A stretch of DNA of 9,551 bases from an uncultured euryarchaeote (GCA_937901365.1 CALCEF010000303.1:1-9551); one strand, 5' to 3'. Numbered from the stretch's first letter, positions 1 through 7,118 are shown. Numbers and translations: made by a program. The notes: generated from the letters alone by a model not told the origin.

Positions 1-75
1 AACAGAATCGATGTGTCCAAATGGAAGAAGGGGTGCTGTGACCAGAATAAAAACAAGAATCAGGCTCTTTCGCAT
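1..75 (-). CDS. Partial secreted or membrane protein, N-terminal signal peptide only
   Basis: The minus strand has an ATG at 75-73 followed by 25 open codons running off the window edge. The peptide begins MRKSLILVFILVTAPLLPFG: a short basic n-region (R2, K3) and a hydrophobic core of about 15 residues, the pattern of a Sec signal peptide or N-terminal membrane anchor. The frame stays open upstream of the ATG for about 60 bases to a TAA but contains no other ATG, GTG or TTG, so the start is well fixed. No Shine-Dalgarno sequence is visible just upstream, so the mRNA may be leaderless. It lies 94 bases downstream of the NTF2-like gene on the same strand and could be the next gene of that transcript or have its own promoter. 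The mature protein is outside the window, so its function cannot be stated. Confidence 0.6.
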   Translation of the reverse strand, partial: MRKSLILVFILVTAPLLPFGHIDSV

Positions 76-169
76 GATTTCTACACATTCTACTACAGTT
101 ATGATTCTTCGTGAAGCAGAGGGGGGCCCTTACGACCGTATACGAACGCATGGGTACCCACTGAAACGC

Positions 170-520
170 TTACTCATCTGATCCGACCAGAGAATATCCC
201 TCATCAAGAGGGGTCGCTCCAGTCTCTGTGGACATGATTTTGCCCTCTGAAATTCGATGAACAGAAATCACCGCTTCCGGGGTTGAACCATTGGCGAATG
301 TGACAAAGGCGTGATCGATTGCAATCTCGTCGTTCTCGTAGACAATTCGGCTTTCATTTCGAGTGAATGAATCACTCATACAGATGGAGACCATGTCGCG
401 CTTGCCAAATTCGACTCCCTTGATGTGAGGGATGAATTTGTAGTCATCATGAACCAATTCGTTCAACGTATCCTCGTCTTTGTTTTCAACCGCTTGCAAA
501 AATCTCTCAATCACTGACAT
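170..520 (-). CDS. NTF2/SnoaL-like small protein
   Basis: This 116-residue protein opens with MSVIERFLQAVENKDEDTL, then LVHDDYKFIPHIKGVEFGKRD. That is the usual start of the NTF2-like (SnoaL/DUF4440) cone fold: a first helix followed by a 'xxDDyxf' strand and a 'g...Gk' turn. The middle contains beta-strand blocks (IVYENDEIAIDHAFVTFANG, then AVISVHRISEGKIMSTE), also typical. The fold forms a pocket used by many unrelated small-molecule enzymes and binding proteins, so no substrate can be named. Its length is normal for a single-domain member. The start is supported by GAGGA at 527-531, six bases ahead of the ATG. It lies 13 bases downstream of the glyA stop and is almost certainly co-transcribed with glyA. 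The C-terminus (LDEGYSLVGSDE) is acidic. The fold call is reasonable; the function is unknown. Confidence 0.7.
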   Translation of the reverse strand: MSVIERFLQAVENKDEDTLNELVHDDYKFIPHIKGVEFGKRDMVSICMSDSFTRNESRIVYENDEIAIDHAFVTFANGSTPEAVISVHRISEGKIMSTETGATPLDEGYSLVGSDE

Positions 521-526
521 TTCAAT

Positions 527-531
527 TCCTC
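527..531 (-). promoter_or_regulatory. Ribosome binding site of the NTF2-like gene
   Basis: The minus strand reads TGA (glyA stop, 536-534), AT, GAGGA (531-527), ATTGAA, ATG (520-518). The purine-rich GAGGA lies six bases before the start codon, at Shine-Dalgarno distance. It falls in the 13-base gap after the glyA stop, which fits translation of a second cistron on one mRNA. Confidence 0.6.
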
Positions 532-533
532 AT

Positions 534-1886
534 TCACAATGGATAGCCACTCACTCCCTCTTCATTGAAGCAGTAGCGAATCGTTTGGAACTCTCCTTTG
601 AGCGCAGATACATCAGCCTTGACCGAGGCGGGATCTTCACCCTTCAGCAAAACTCGTGCGTACAGGTTGGCAACCTCTTCCATCTGTGTGTTACCCATAC
701 CTACACGGGTCAATTCCTGAACACCCAAACGCAATCCGCTCGGTGTCATGGCCTTGGTGTCTCCGGGTAGCATGTTCATGTTGGTGATGATGCCCGCGTC
801 CTCAAGCAACTGAGCCGCCTTTGCACCCGCACCAGAATCGGTTTCTCCATGCCGTGTTAGAATTTGGTGAGAGGCGGTGTATCCTCGACCTTCTGCGAGG
901 ACGTCGAACCCTTCAGCGGCCATCGCAGCACCGAACGCTTTTGCGTTGCTGACAATATCTTCAGCATAGGCTGCACCATATTCTGCAAACTCGGCCAATG
1001 CAATGACTTTGCCCGCGACATGGTGCAAATGGTAAGACGAACAAACACCGGGGAAAATGGCGCTGTTCAATTTGCGCTGGAACTTCTCATCATCACTGTT
1101 TGACAAAACGAAGCCGCCTTGTGGACCAGGGAAGGTTTTGTGACTCGAACCGGTGACCACATCAGCTCCTTCTCTGAATGGATCTTGGAATTGACCTCCG
1201 GCAATCAAACCGAGAACGTGCGCACCGTCATACATGACCTTGGCACCAACTTCGTGGGCAGCGTCGGCCATCTCTTGCAGTGGGGTGGGGAACAGGAACA
1301 CGGATTGGCCCACGAGTGCTAGGGTTGGTTGGACCTCACGAATCATCGCACACGCGGCATCGACATCCGGTTCCATTCGGTCGACATCCCACGGGTAGGT
1401 GGTCAAATCCAAGCCTCGCAGACCCACAGCACCCATTCGGGCGTGTGAGATGTGGCCACCATCGGCGGTTGATACGGCTGTAATTTTGTCACCGGGTTTT
1501 GCCAGTGCCTTCAGGACACCAATGTTGGAGACCGTACCAGATGTAGATTGAATGTTAGCGTAATTGCAGTTGAAGACTTGTTGAGCCAATGAAATTCCAA
1601 GAGATTCGATGTCATCAAAACCGCCGCATCCCTGATAGTATCGCTTGCCAGGCAGGCCCTCAGCATAGCGTCCATGCAAGTCGCTGGTGATGACTTCCTG
1701 TACGCGTGGGCTGACGATGTTCTCGCTGGCAATCATGCCCAAACCGTCGCGATAGAGGGCTCCGCTTGCGGCTGTTGCGGACAATACTGCCTCAGCATGT
1801 GCAAGGTTTTCTGGAGATGCTTCCCACGCTCCGCCGGCCTCACCCATGAGGTGAATCCGGTCTAAACCGCCCTTAGTGTTCACCAT
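534..1886 (-). CDS. glyA: Serine hydroxymethyltransferase (GlyA)
   Basis: This PLP enzyme interconverts serine and glycine while loading a one-carbon unit onto a pterin cofactor; whether that is folate or methanopterin cannot be told here. Numbering from the ATG at 1886 gives 450 residues, slightly longer than the usual 410-430. Family blocks appear in order: IASENIVS (52-59), the glycine-rich GKRYYQGCGGFDDIE (about 80-94), STSGTVSN (114-121), YDGAH with the PLP-ring Asp220 and His223, TGSSHKTFPGPQGG with the Schiff-base Lys250, and SGLRLGVQELTR with the substrate-carboxylate Arg386. All expected catalytic residues are present. The frame extends upstream to a TTG at 1913, but the ATG at 1886 is preferred because the extra nine residues match nothing expected in the family. 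It diverges from tRNA-Asn across 73 bases. It links to the purE and guaA genes of this window through purine synthesis. Confidence 0.95.
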   Translation of the reverse strand: MVNTKGGLDRIHLMGEAGGAWEASPENLAHAEAVLSATAASGALYRDGLGMIASENIVSPRVQEVITSDLHGRYAEGLPGKRYYQGCGGFDDIESLGISLAQQVFNCNYANIQSTSGTVSNIGVLKALAKPGDKITAVSTADGGHISHARMGAVGLRGLDLTTYPWDVDRMEPDVDAACAMIREVQPTLALVGQSVFLFPTPLQEMADAAHEVGAKVMYDGAHVLGLIAGGQFQDPFREGADVVTGSSHKTFPGPQGGFVLSNSDDEKFQRKLNSAIFPGVCSSYHLHHVAGKVIALAEFAEYGAAYAEDIVSNAKAFGAAMAAEGFDVLAEGRGYTASHQILTRHGETDSGAGAKAAQLLEDAGIITNMNMLPGDTKAMTPSGLRLGVQELTRVGMGNTQMEEVANLYARVLLKGEDPASVKADVSALKGEFQTIRYCFNEEGVSGYPL

Positions 1887-1959
1887 TGAGCAGCCCCGTT
1901 GATTCCGGCCCAAGCCACCCGATTCCTTCTTGAATGGAAGCCAAGTCGCCGACTCGCAA

Positions 1960-2032
1960 GCCGTGTTAGCTTAGCTGGTGGAGCGGCGGACTGTTAATCC
2001 GCAGGTCGCAGGTTCGAACCCTGCACACGGCG
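1960..2032 (+). tRNA. tRNA-Asn (anticodon GTT)
   Basis: A full 73-base cloverleaf can be drawn. The acceptor stem GCCGTGT (1960-1966) pairs perfectly with ACACGGC (2025-2031), with discriminator G at 2032. The D arm runs 1969-1984. The anticodon stem GCGGA/TCCGC (1986-1990/1998-2002) closes the loop CTGTTAA, with anticodon GTT at 1993-1995. The T stem GCAGG/CCTGC (2008-2012/2020-2024) encloses TTCGAAC. Anticodon GTT reads AAC and AAU, so the charge is asparagine, and G at the discriminator fits that identity. No intron is present and the 3' CCA is not encoded (the next bases are CTT). It diverges from glyA and lies 61 bases before the cupin gene. No clear box A element was seen upstream. Confidence 0.97.
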
Positions 2033-2093
2033 CTTTCTCAAACGCTGACTGAGAGGAAGACAAGGATAAGAGGCAAACGCCGAATCCAGCGGC

Positions 2094-2453
2094 ATGGAGA
2101 AAATCAACCTGCAAGACAAATTGTCCCTGTTCTCAGAGCACTGGACTCCGAAGATTGTTGAAGAGTTGAATGATTATCAAATCAAATTGGTCAAAATTCA
2201 AGGTGAATTCGTCTGGCACGATCATGCCGATACCGATGAATTATTCCTGGTCATTGAAGGCAGTATGGAGATTGAATTCGAGGATCATACCATGTCACTT
2301 GAAGCCGGAGAGATGTGCGTCGTTCCAAAAGGAGTCAGGCACAAACCCCGGGCTGAAAATGAGTGCAAACTGATGTTGATTGAACCTCGTGGAGTGGTCA
2401 ACACAGGGGATGCAGAAGGCGAACTGACCGCAGAGAATGATGTCTGGATTTAG
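2094..2453 (+). CDS. Single-domain cupin protein
   Basis: This 119-residue protein carries both cupin motifs. Motif 1 is [16 protein letters not shown] (41-56), with candidate metal ligands His42, His44 and Glu49. Motif 2 is [17 protein letters not shown] (69-85), with His83. All four ligands of a metal-binding cupin are therefore present, so a bound divalent metal is likely. The length equals one conserved barrel plus a helical N-terminus ([20 protein letters not shown]). Small cupins of this kind (COG0662-like) include isomerases, dioxygenases and sugar-binding proteins, so a reaction cannot be assigned. No convincing ribosome binding site precedes the ATG; purine-rich GAGAGGAAG lies more than 30 bases upstream. 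The gene lies between tRNA-Asn and the surface-protein gene, 51 bases before the latter, and could share its transcript. Confidence 0.85.
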   Translation: MEKINLQDKLSLFSEHWTPKIVEELNDYQIKLVKIQGEFVWHDHADTDELFLVIEGSMEIEFEDHTMSLEAGEMCVVPKGVRHKPRAENECKLMLIEPRGVVNTGDAEGELTAENDVWI

Positions 2454-2490
2454 GCACTGATTTCGCGGACACGCGCGCGCCCGCCCGCAC

Positions 2491-2498
2491 GGGGGGAG
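2491..2498 (+). promoter_or_regulatory. Ribosome binding site that fixes the start of the surface-protein gene
   Basis: GGGGGGAG lies six bases before the ATG at 2505. It favours this start over the in-frame ATG at 2529 and the GTG near 2553, which would give a more conventional short signal-peptide n-region. The site follows a GC-rich tract that may pair with it (see findings). Confidence 0.5.
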
Positions 2499-2504
2499 AT
2501 TCAA

Positions 2505-5500
2505 ATGCTAGGATGTTCACGCAACCGCATGACCTCCCACAGTGGAACTGTCGTGAAATCGAAAGCGCTCATCCTACTGATGATTCTGACCGCCTTGGCC
2601 CCAATGGTGTCCATGACTACCCCACAAATGGGTAGTGAAGCGGGTGAAAATGACATTCAGTTCCCTGAACTTGGTGAAAGAATTGTTTCCGAAGCAGGCG
2701 CTCGTGCACCTTGCCCAAGCACCCAAAATGATGGCGGCACTTCTGGTGATGCAGCCGGTGGAACCAGCACAACCAAGTCGTTTGGAACCGATCCTTCGAC
2801 GAGCAGTTCACTCTCTGGTTGTGTAGACGCTACCGACCGATTGGATTTCTATGCGGTGAATCTGTCTGCTGGAAAGGACTTCACATTCGAACTAACCGTC
2901 CCTACAGGTGCTGATTTTGATCTCTATCTGAAGGATTCAACAAATACCAGTTATCTGGAAATTTCAGAATACAATGACCCACTCGAAAGTTTCACCTTCA
3001 TCACAAACAGTTCCAATGCAGGTCTGTATTATGTGGTGATTTCACAATACACGAGTGATGGTGGATATGGCATGGAAATGTGGACGAACAACAGTGTTGC
3101 CCGCCCCGACCTTACGGTCAGCAATATCGTTGGACCATCCAGTGCAACTCTAGGCAGTACAGTCACTGTGAATTACACGGTCAACAATATCGGTGCTGCG
3201 GCATTGACCGCAAATACACCGTATGACATCCCCATTATTTTGTCAACCGATACGACCTATGATACAGCGGACACGATTCTAAACGTGCAAATCACTGGAC
3301 CAAGTTTGGCTTCAGGGGCTAGCCAACAGATGTCTTCTAACGTGCAAATTCCTTCCACACTATCACCAGGAAGTTACTACTGGATCGTGTGGCCAGATGG
3401 ATATGACAATGTTACTGAATCCAACGATTTCAACAACAACAACTACTCTTCTTCGACATCGACCATCACGAGTTCAGGTGGCACTGGTGGAGACATGTAT
3501 GAGCCGAATGACAGCATCAGTGCAGCGACTTCGATCAGTTCCCTACCGCTGTCTCAGTCGAACCTCTCGATTCACACGACGACGGACTACGATTTCTTCG
3601 CAGTAGCCATGACTTCAGGTGCAACCTACTGGTACAACATTTCCTTCACACACTCCAACGGTGACTTGGACATGGAACTCATGGATTCGTCCGGTACACA
3701 ACTCGGATCCTCGGCAGGAACCAGCAATACAGAGGCGATCTCATACACGCCCACCACAAACATGACCGGCTATCTCGACGTCTATGGATGGGGCAGTGCA
3801 ACCAACACCTATGCGCTAACCATTGAGAGTTCAATTGGAGGAACACCGCCAGCAGGAACTCCCGTACTGACGGTGACGATGCCAGACAAGTTTAGCGCGA
3901 CTGCAGATATGTCTAACCTGACGTCAGGATCATCATATATTCTGGATTCGACCTTGTATGAATTCTACATCGATGGAACATCTAGTAACACCACTTTTTC
4001 ACCCGTAAGTTGGACCGCGTCGGCAACAACATACACGCACAATTATTCGTTCAATACCCCAAGTATGGAGGGTGAATATGCAGTGATCAGTTACCTATAC
4101 CAAAATGGGGCATTTTCAACTCTAGACTTCGATTTCCTCTACCACGAGATGTTGGTTATGGAATCGACTGCTTCTAATCAGGGATGGATGAATGCACAAA
4201 ATCTGACGGTTGGGCAGACATATTCGATTCAGTGGTGGGCATATGATAACGTCACCAACACGACCTTGGGTACCAACACGGTGAACTTCACTGCAACATC
4301 AACCTCGTGGAACCAAAGCGTGTCTTGGACTAATCCATCGACGAACAACCAGCACAATTTCGAAGGAGTCCTAACGACTGCATCTTCGAGTAGTTACATT
4401 GGAGCACACTATGACGAATTCTATCCACCACTCCCATTTGTTTCGATTGGAACCTATACCTATGATGTCAACTTGACGAACAATTCTGCAACAATAGTAG
4501 CGATGGATTTGATGCCTGGAGATTCCTACATGTGGAATGTATCCCTTCTGAATCAGACATATAGCCAAATAGCTACTTCAAGCACTTTCAATTTCAGTGC
4601 AACGAACAGTTCAATGAATCTAGGGTCATGGGTGTATAGTACACCGACCACAAGCGGCCAATACTGTTTGTTCCCACAGTTATGGACGGCAAATGGAACC
4701 AGTTTGGGCAGTATCGTGACATGCTTTACTCTCATCTACGATGGAGATAGCGATGGCGTTTGGGACGAGTTTGATCTCTGCCCAAATACACCGATTGGAT
4801 CCACCGTCGATGCGAACGGATGTGCCGCAAGCCAACGCGATACTGATGGTGACGGATACACCGACGATGTCGACGATTTTGTCAATGATTCAACACAATG
4901 GAATGACTTCGATGGTGATGGATACGGAGATAACGCCAACGGCAACAATCCCGATGCATTCCCACAAGATGCTACACAATGGGCGGATGCAGATGGTGAT
5001 GGTTGTGGAGACAATCCAAACGGCACTAATGGTGACCAATTCCCCAATGATGCAACCCAATGCTCTGACATCGACGGTGATGGGTATGGAGACAATCCAA
5101 ACGGCACGAATCCTGATGCATTCCCCAACGACCCGACACAGTGGTCAGACAATGATGGGGACGGTTATGGAGACAATCCAAATGGCAACTATCCCGATGA
5201 TTTCCCTCAGGATGCTACACAGTGGTCAGATTCCGATGGAGATGGCTACGGTGACAACCCGAATGGGAACAACCCCGACCTATGGCCTACAGACCCTACA
5301 CAATGGGCGGACAGCGATGGTGACGGCTACGGTGACAACCCCAGTGGAACCGCTGGTGACCAATTCCCCAACGACCCGACGCAGTGGTCCGACAATGATG
5401 GTGACGGATGGGGTGACAATCCCACAGGCAACATGCCCGATCACTTCCCTCAAGATGGAACACAATGGACGGATGCTGATGGAGATGGTTGTGGAGATAA

Positions 5501-7118
5501 CCCGGATGGGAACAACGCCGACGTCTGGCCAAATGACCCGACACAGTGCTTGGATTCAGATGGTGACGGCTACGGTGACAACGCATCTGGAACAAACCCA
5601 GATGCATTCCCCAACGATGCTACCCAGTGGGAAGACAGCGATGGAGACGGATGGGGTGACAACCCCAGTGGAAACAATCCGGATGCGTTCCCTGACGAAT
5701 ATACACAACAGCAAGACACAGATGGGGACGGTTACGGTGACAACCCCAACGGTGTGAACCCAGATCACTGCCCCAACAGCCCTCCTGGCGCAACGGTCGA
5801 CAGTAACGGTTGTGCCGCTTCTGAGCTCGACGATGACAACGATGGTGTGGCCAACGATGTCGATACCTGTCCAAACACACCCGGCGGCGAGGCTGCCGAT
5901 GCAATTGGTTGCAGTGATTCTCAGAAAGATGGAGACATGGACGGGGTGAACGATGCACTCGATGCATGCCCAGGTTCACCACAGGGTGAAGAAGTCGATG
6001 GCTATGGTTGCGCTGCGAGCCAGCGTGACACTGACAATGATGGAATCAAAGATCATCTCGACCAGTGTCCAGTAACACCTCCAGGGGCCAATGTGAACGG
6101 CTATGGATGCGCTGATTCCGAGTGGGATTCGGATGAGGATGGCATCTTTGATGCGGATGACATCTGTCCATACACATCGACCAGCGATGTGGCAGACAGC
6201 ACAGGCTGTGGTGCAATGCAGCGCGATTCAGATGAAGATGGAATCGTCGATGCTGATGATTTGTGCCCAATGACCCAACCGGGTTACAATGCTGATGGCA
6301 ATGGTTGCGATGCAACCCAGCGAGATAGCGATGGAGATGGCGTCAATGATGCCATGGATACCAATTGTCCAAACAGTCCTGAAGGAGAATCGGTGAACAA
6401 TTTCGGCTGTGCTCCATCTGAACTCGACGATGACAATGATGGTGTGACCAACGACCTTGACCAGTGTGCAAACACGATGACAACGTGGAATGCGCGACCA
6501 GACGGTTGTTCGCCTGAGCAGGTGGATACCGATGGAGACTCCGTGGTGGATTCAATCGATACATGTGCAAATACACCCGCGGGTGAAGCCGCAAACAACG
6601 TCGGTTGCAGCCTCAGTCAAATCGACAGTGATGGCGATGGTGTCAACGATGCTGAAGATGCCTTCCCCAACGACCCCACAGAGGTTGCTGACAGCGACGG
6701 AGATGGTGTGGGCGATGTATCGGATTTCTATCCTTCTGATTCAAAGCGATCTGTAGAAGAGGGTGGCATCTCGATGCCGTTCTGGATTGCATTGGTAATC
6801 GTTGTATTCGTCGGTATTGCTGGCGTGGCTGTGTTCTTCATGCGCCGTTCAGGAAATGACGGCGAAGAAGAATATGAGGGTGCATTCGCTATGGACCCAC
6901 AACCTGCACAGAACATCTACGACATGGCTGGTATTGGTGAACAGAGTACAGAAATGGCTCCAGTTGCATCTCAGCCGGTGGCTCCAGCACACGCGACCAT
7001 CAATGAGTATGGACAAAAGTCGTGGGTTGATGATTCTGGAGTCTCTTGGTGCCAAGAGCCCGATGGAAGCCTCAGGAGATATGATGCTGAAAGTGGAGCA
7101 TGGGTCTCCCACCAGTGA
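2505..7118 (+). CDS. Giant surface protein: PPC-CARDB-PPC, beta modules, TSP3 stalk, C-terminal membrane anchor
   Basis: This 1537-residue protein is predicted to be exported and anchored by its C-terminus. Residues 21-37 (ALILLMILTALAPMVSM) form the signal-peptide core. Residues about 84-196 look like a PPC domain (DRLDFYAVNLSAGKDF...DFDLYL), 199-316 a CARDB domain (RPDLTVSNI...), and 331-441 a second PPC domain opening with YEPNDS. Residues 453-745 hold three related beta modules. Residues 746-1412 are TSP3-type Ca-binding repeats with DxDxDGxxD loops, in 33-, 22- and 27-residue classes. A transmembrane helix spans 1424-1446, followed by RR, so the tail faces the cytoplasm. The 91-residue tail ends in an aromatic motif. 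At least 26 N-X-S/T sequons lie between 119 and 730, suggesting heavy N-glycosylation. Cysteines outside the repeats may pair (70/106 and 721/740). The role is probably adhesion, cell-cell contact or binding of extracellular polymers; the ligand is unknown. No protease or glycosidase catalytic domain was seen. Confidence 0.9.
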   Translation: MLGCSRNRMTSHSGTVVKSKALILLMILTALAPMVSMTTPQMGSEAGENDIQFPELGERIVSEAGARAPCPSTQNDGGTSGDAAGGTSTTKSFGTDPSTSSSLSGCVDATDRLDFYAVNLSAGKDFTFELTVPTGADFDLYLKDSTNTSYLEISEYNDPLESFTFITNSSNAGLYYVVISQYTSDGGYGMEMWTNNSVARPDLTVSNIVGPSSATLGSTVTVNYTVNNIGAAALTANTPYDIPIILSTDTTYDTADTILNVQITGPSLASGASQQMSSNVQIPSTLSPGSYYWIVWPDGYDNVTESNDFNNNNYSSSTSTITSSGGTGGDMYEPNDSISAATSISSLPLSQSNLSIHTTTDYDFFAVAMTSGATYWYNISFTHSNGDLDMELMDSSGTQLGSSAGTSNTEAISYTPTTNMTGYLDVYGWGSATNTYALTIESSIGGTPPAGTPVLTVTMPDKFSATADMSNLTSGSSYILDSTLYEFYIDGTSSNTTFSPVSWTASATTYTHNYSFNTPSMEGEYAVISYLYQNGAFSTLDFDFLYHEMLVMESTASNQGWMNAQNLTVGQTYSIQWWAYDNVTNTTLGTNTVNFTATSTSWNQSVSWTNPSTNNQHNFEGVLTTASSSSYIGAHYDEFYPPLPFVSIGTYTYDVNLTNNSATIVAMDLMPGDSYMWNVSLLNQTYSQIATSSTFNFSATNSSMNLGSWVYSTPTTSGQYCLFPQLWTANGTSLGSIVTCFTLIYDGDSDGVWDEFDLCPNTPIGSTVDANGCAASQRDTDGDGYTDDVDDFVNDSTQWNDFDGDGYGDNANGNNPDAFPQDATQWADADGDGCGDNPNGTNGDQFPNDATQCSDIDGDGYGDNPNGTNPDAFPNDPTQWSDNDGDGYGDNPNGNYPDDFPQDATQWSDSDGDGYGDNPNGNNPDLWPTDPTQWADSDGDGYGDNPSGTAGDQFPNDPTQWSDNDGDGWGDNPTGNMPDHFPQDGTQWTDADGDGCGDNPDGNNADVWPNDPTQCLDSDGDGYGDNASGTNPDAFPNDATQWEDSDGDGWGDNPSGNNPDAFPDEYTQQQDTDGDGYGDNPNGVNPDHCPNSPPGATVDSNGCAASELDDDNDGVANDVDTCPNTPGGEAADAIGCSDSQKDGDMDGVNDALDACPGSPQGEEVDGYGCAASQRDTDNDGIKDHLDQCPVTPPGANVNGYGCADSEWDSDEDGIFDADDICPYTSTSDVADSTGCGAMQRDSDEDGIVDADDLCPMTQPGYNADGNGCDATQRDSDGDGVNDAMDTNCPNSPEGESVNNFGCAPSELDDDNDGVTNDLDQCANTMTTWNARPDGCSPEQVDTDGDSVVDSIDTCANTPAGEAANNVGCSLSQIDSDGDGVNDAEDAFPNDPTEVADSDGDGVGDVSDFYPSDSKRSVEEGGISMPFWIALVIVVFVGIAGVAVFFMRRSGNDGEEEYEGAFAMDPQPAQNIYDMAGIGEQSTEMAPVASQPVAPAHATINEYGQKSWVDDSGVSWCQEPDGSLRRYDAESGAWVSHQ
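3861..4739 (+). repeat. Three diverged beta-sandwich modules of about 95-102 residues
   Basis: Residues 453-745 of the surface protein fall into three copies of one pattern, aligned on NLTSGSSYIL (471), NLTVGQTYSIQWW (566) and DLMPGDSYMWNVS (668). Each is followed by a strand-rich stretch with NFTAT or NFSAT in copies 2 and 3, and a closing segment near a P-S/T-x(2-5)-G or N motif. The spacings are 95 and 102 residues. Copy 3 holds the only cysteines (721, 740). They resemble Ig-like or fibronectin-like modules, but no named family is recognised. Confidence 0.6.
4740..4838 (+). repeat. Leading 33-residue TSP3 unit
   Basis: Residues 746-778 (DGDSDGVWDEFDLCPNTPIG, then the GCAASQ block) match the 33-residue units found much further along, with Cys759 and Cys773 spaced 14 apart as in the later array. 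This single copy precedes the 27-residue array. It is followed by a 22-residue unit (779-800, DTDGDGYTDD...NDSTQWN) that lacks the five-residue PNGNN-type insert of the 27-residue units. Confidence 0.75.
4905..5795 (+). repeat. Eleven tandem 27-residue (81-base) TSP3-type units
   Basis: Units begin at residues 801, 828, 855, 882, 909, 936, 963, 990, 1017, 1044 and 1071, each exactly 27 apart with no indels. The consensus is DxDGDGYGDNPNG(N/T)NPD, then xFPNDPTQWx. The DxDxDGxxD positions match the TSP3 calcium loop. Position 7 is Y, W or C, and position 26 is W in eight units, C in two and Q in one. The last unit grades into the first Cys of the 33-residue array (Cys1089). The DNA copies share long blocks, suggesting fairly recent tandem and segmental duplication. 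Confidence 0.9.
5769..6662 (+). repeat. Nine tandem 33-residue Cys-paired TSP3 units
   Basis: Residues 1089-1386 form nine units patterned as xxCPNTPxGxxVDxxGCAxSQ, then a DxDxDGxxD loop. Cysteines alternate at spacings of 14 and 19: 1089/1103, 1122/1136, 1155/1169, 1188/1202, 1221/1235, 1254/1268, 1288/1302, 1321/1335, 1354/1368. The only departure is a one-residue insertion before Cys1288 (DTNCPN). Such units occur widely in outer-membrane and surface proteins as rigid Ca-stabilised stalks. The array ends with a 22-residue unit (1374-1395) resembling the one that precedes the 27-residue array, and a final partial unit. Confidence 0.9.

Noticed and set aside
76..169. Possible terminator or promoter in the 94-base gap (GGGGGGCCC run, GTATAC)
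   Set aside because: No convincing hairpin with a T tract and no clear archaeal BRE/TATA pair could be made out.
1960..2504. A functional link between tRNA-Asn and the nearby Asn-rich surface protein
   Set aside because: The association is suggestive only. A single standard tRNA-Asn gene is expected anywhere in the genome, and nothing in the sequence ties the two.
4741..5757. A 338-codon plus-strand frame, Met/Thr-rich, inside the surface-protein gene
   Set aside because: It is the +1-shifted reading of the repeat array. The 81-base period is divisible by three, so a frame free of stops in one unit stays free through the array. The low-complexity Met/Thr composition is that of a shadow.
4905..5795. 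Regular 81-base repeats as a possible CRISPR array or non-coding satellite
   Set aside because: There are no spacers between near-identical short repeats. The repeats vary mostly at third codon positions and encode a clear Ca-binding unit.
4736..6598. Several antisense frames (Ser/Pro-rich or His/Arg-rich) opposite the TSP3 repeats
   Set aside because: They arise from the same in-phase repeats read on the other strand, with biased composition and no motifs, while the sense frame has clear domains.
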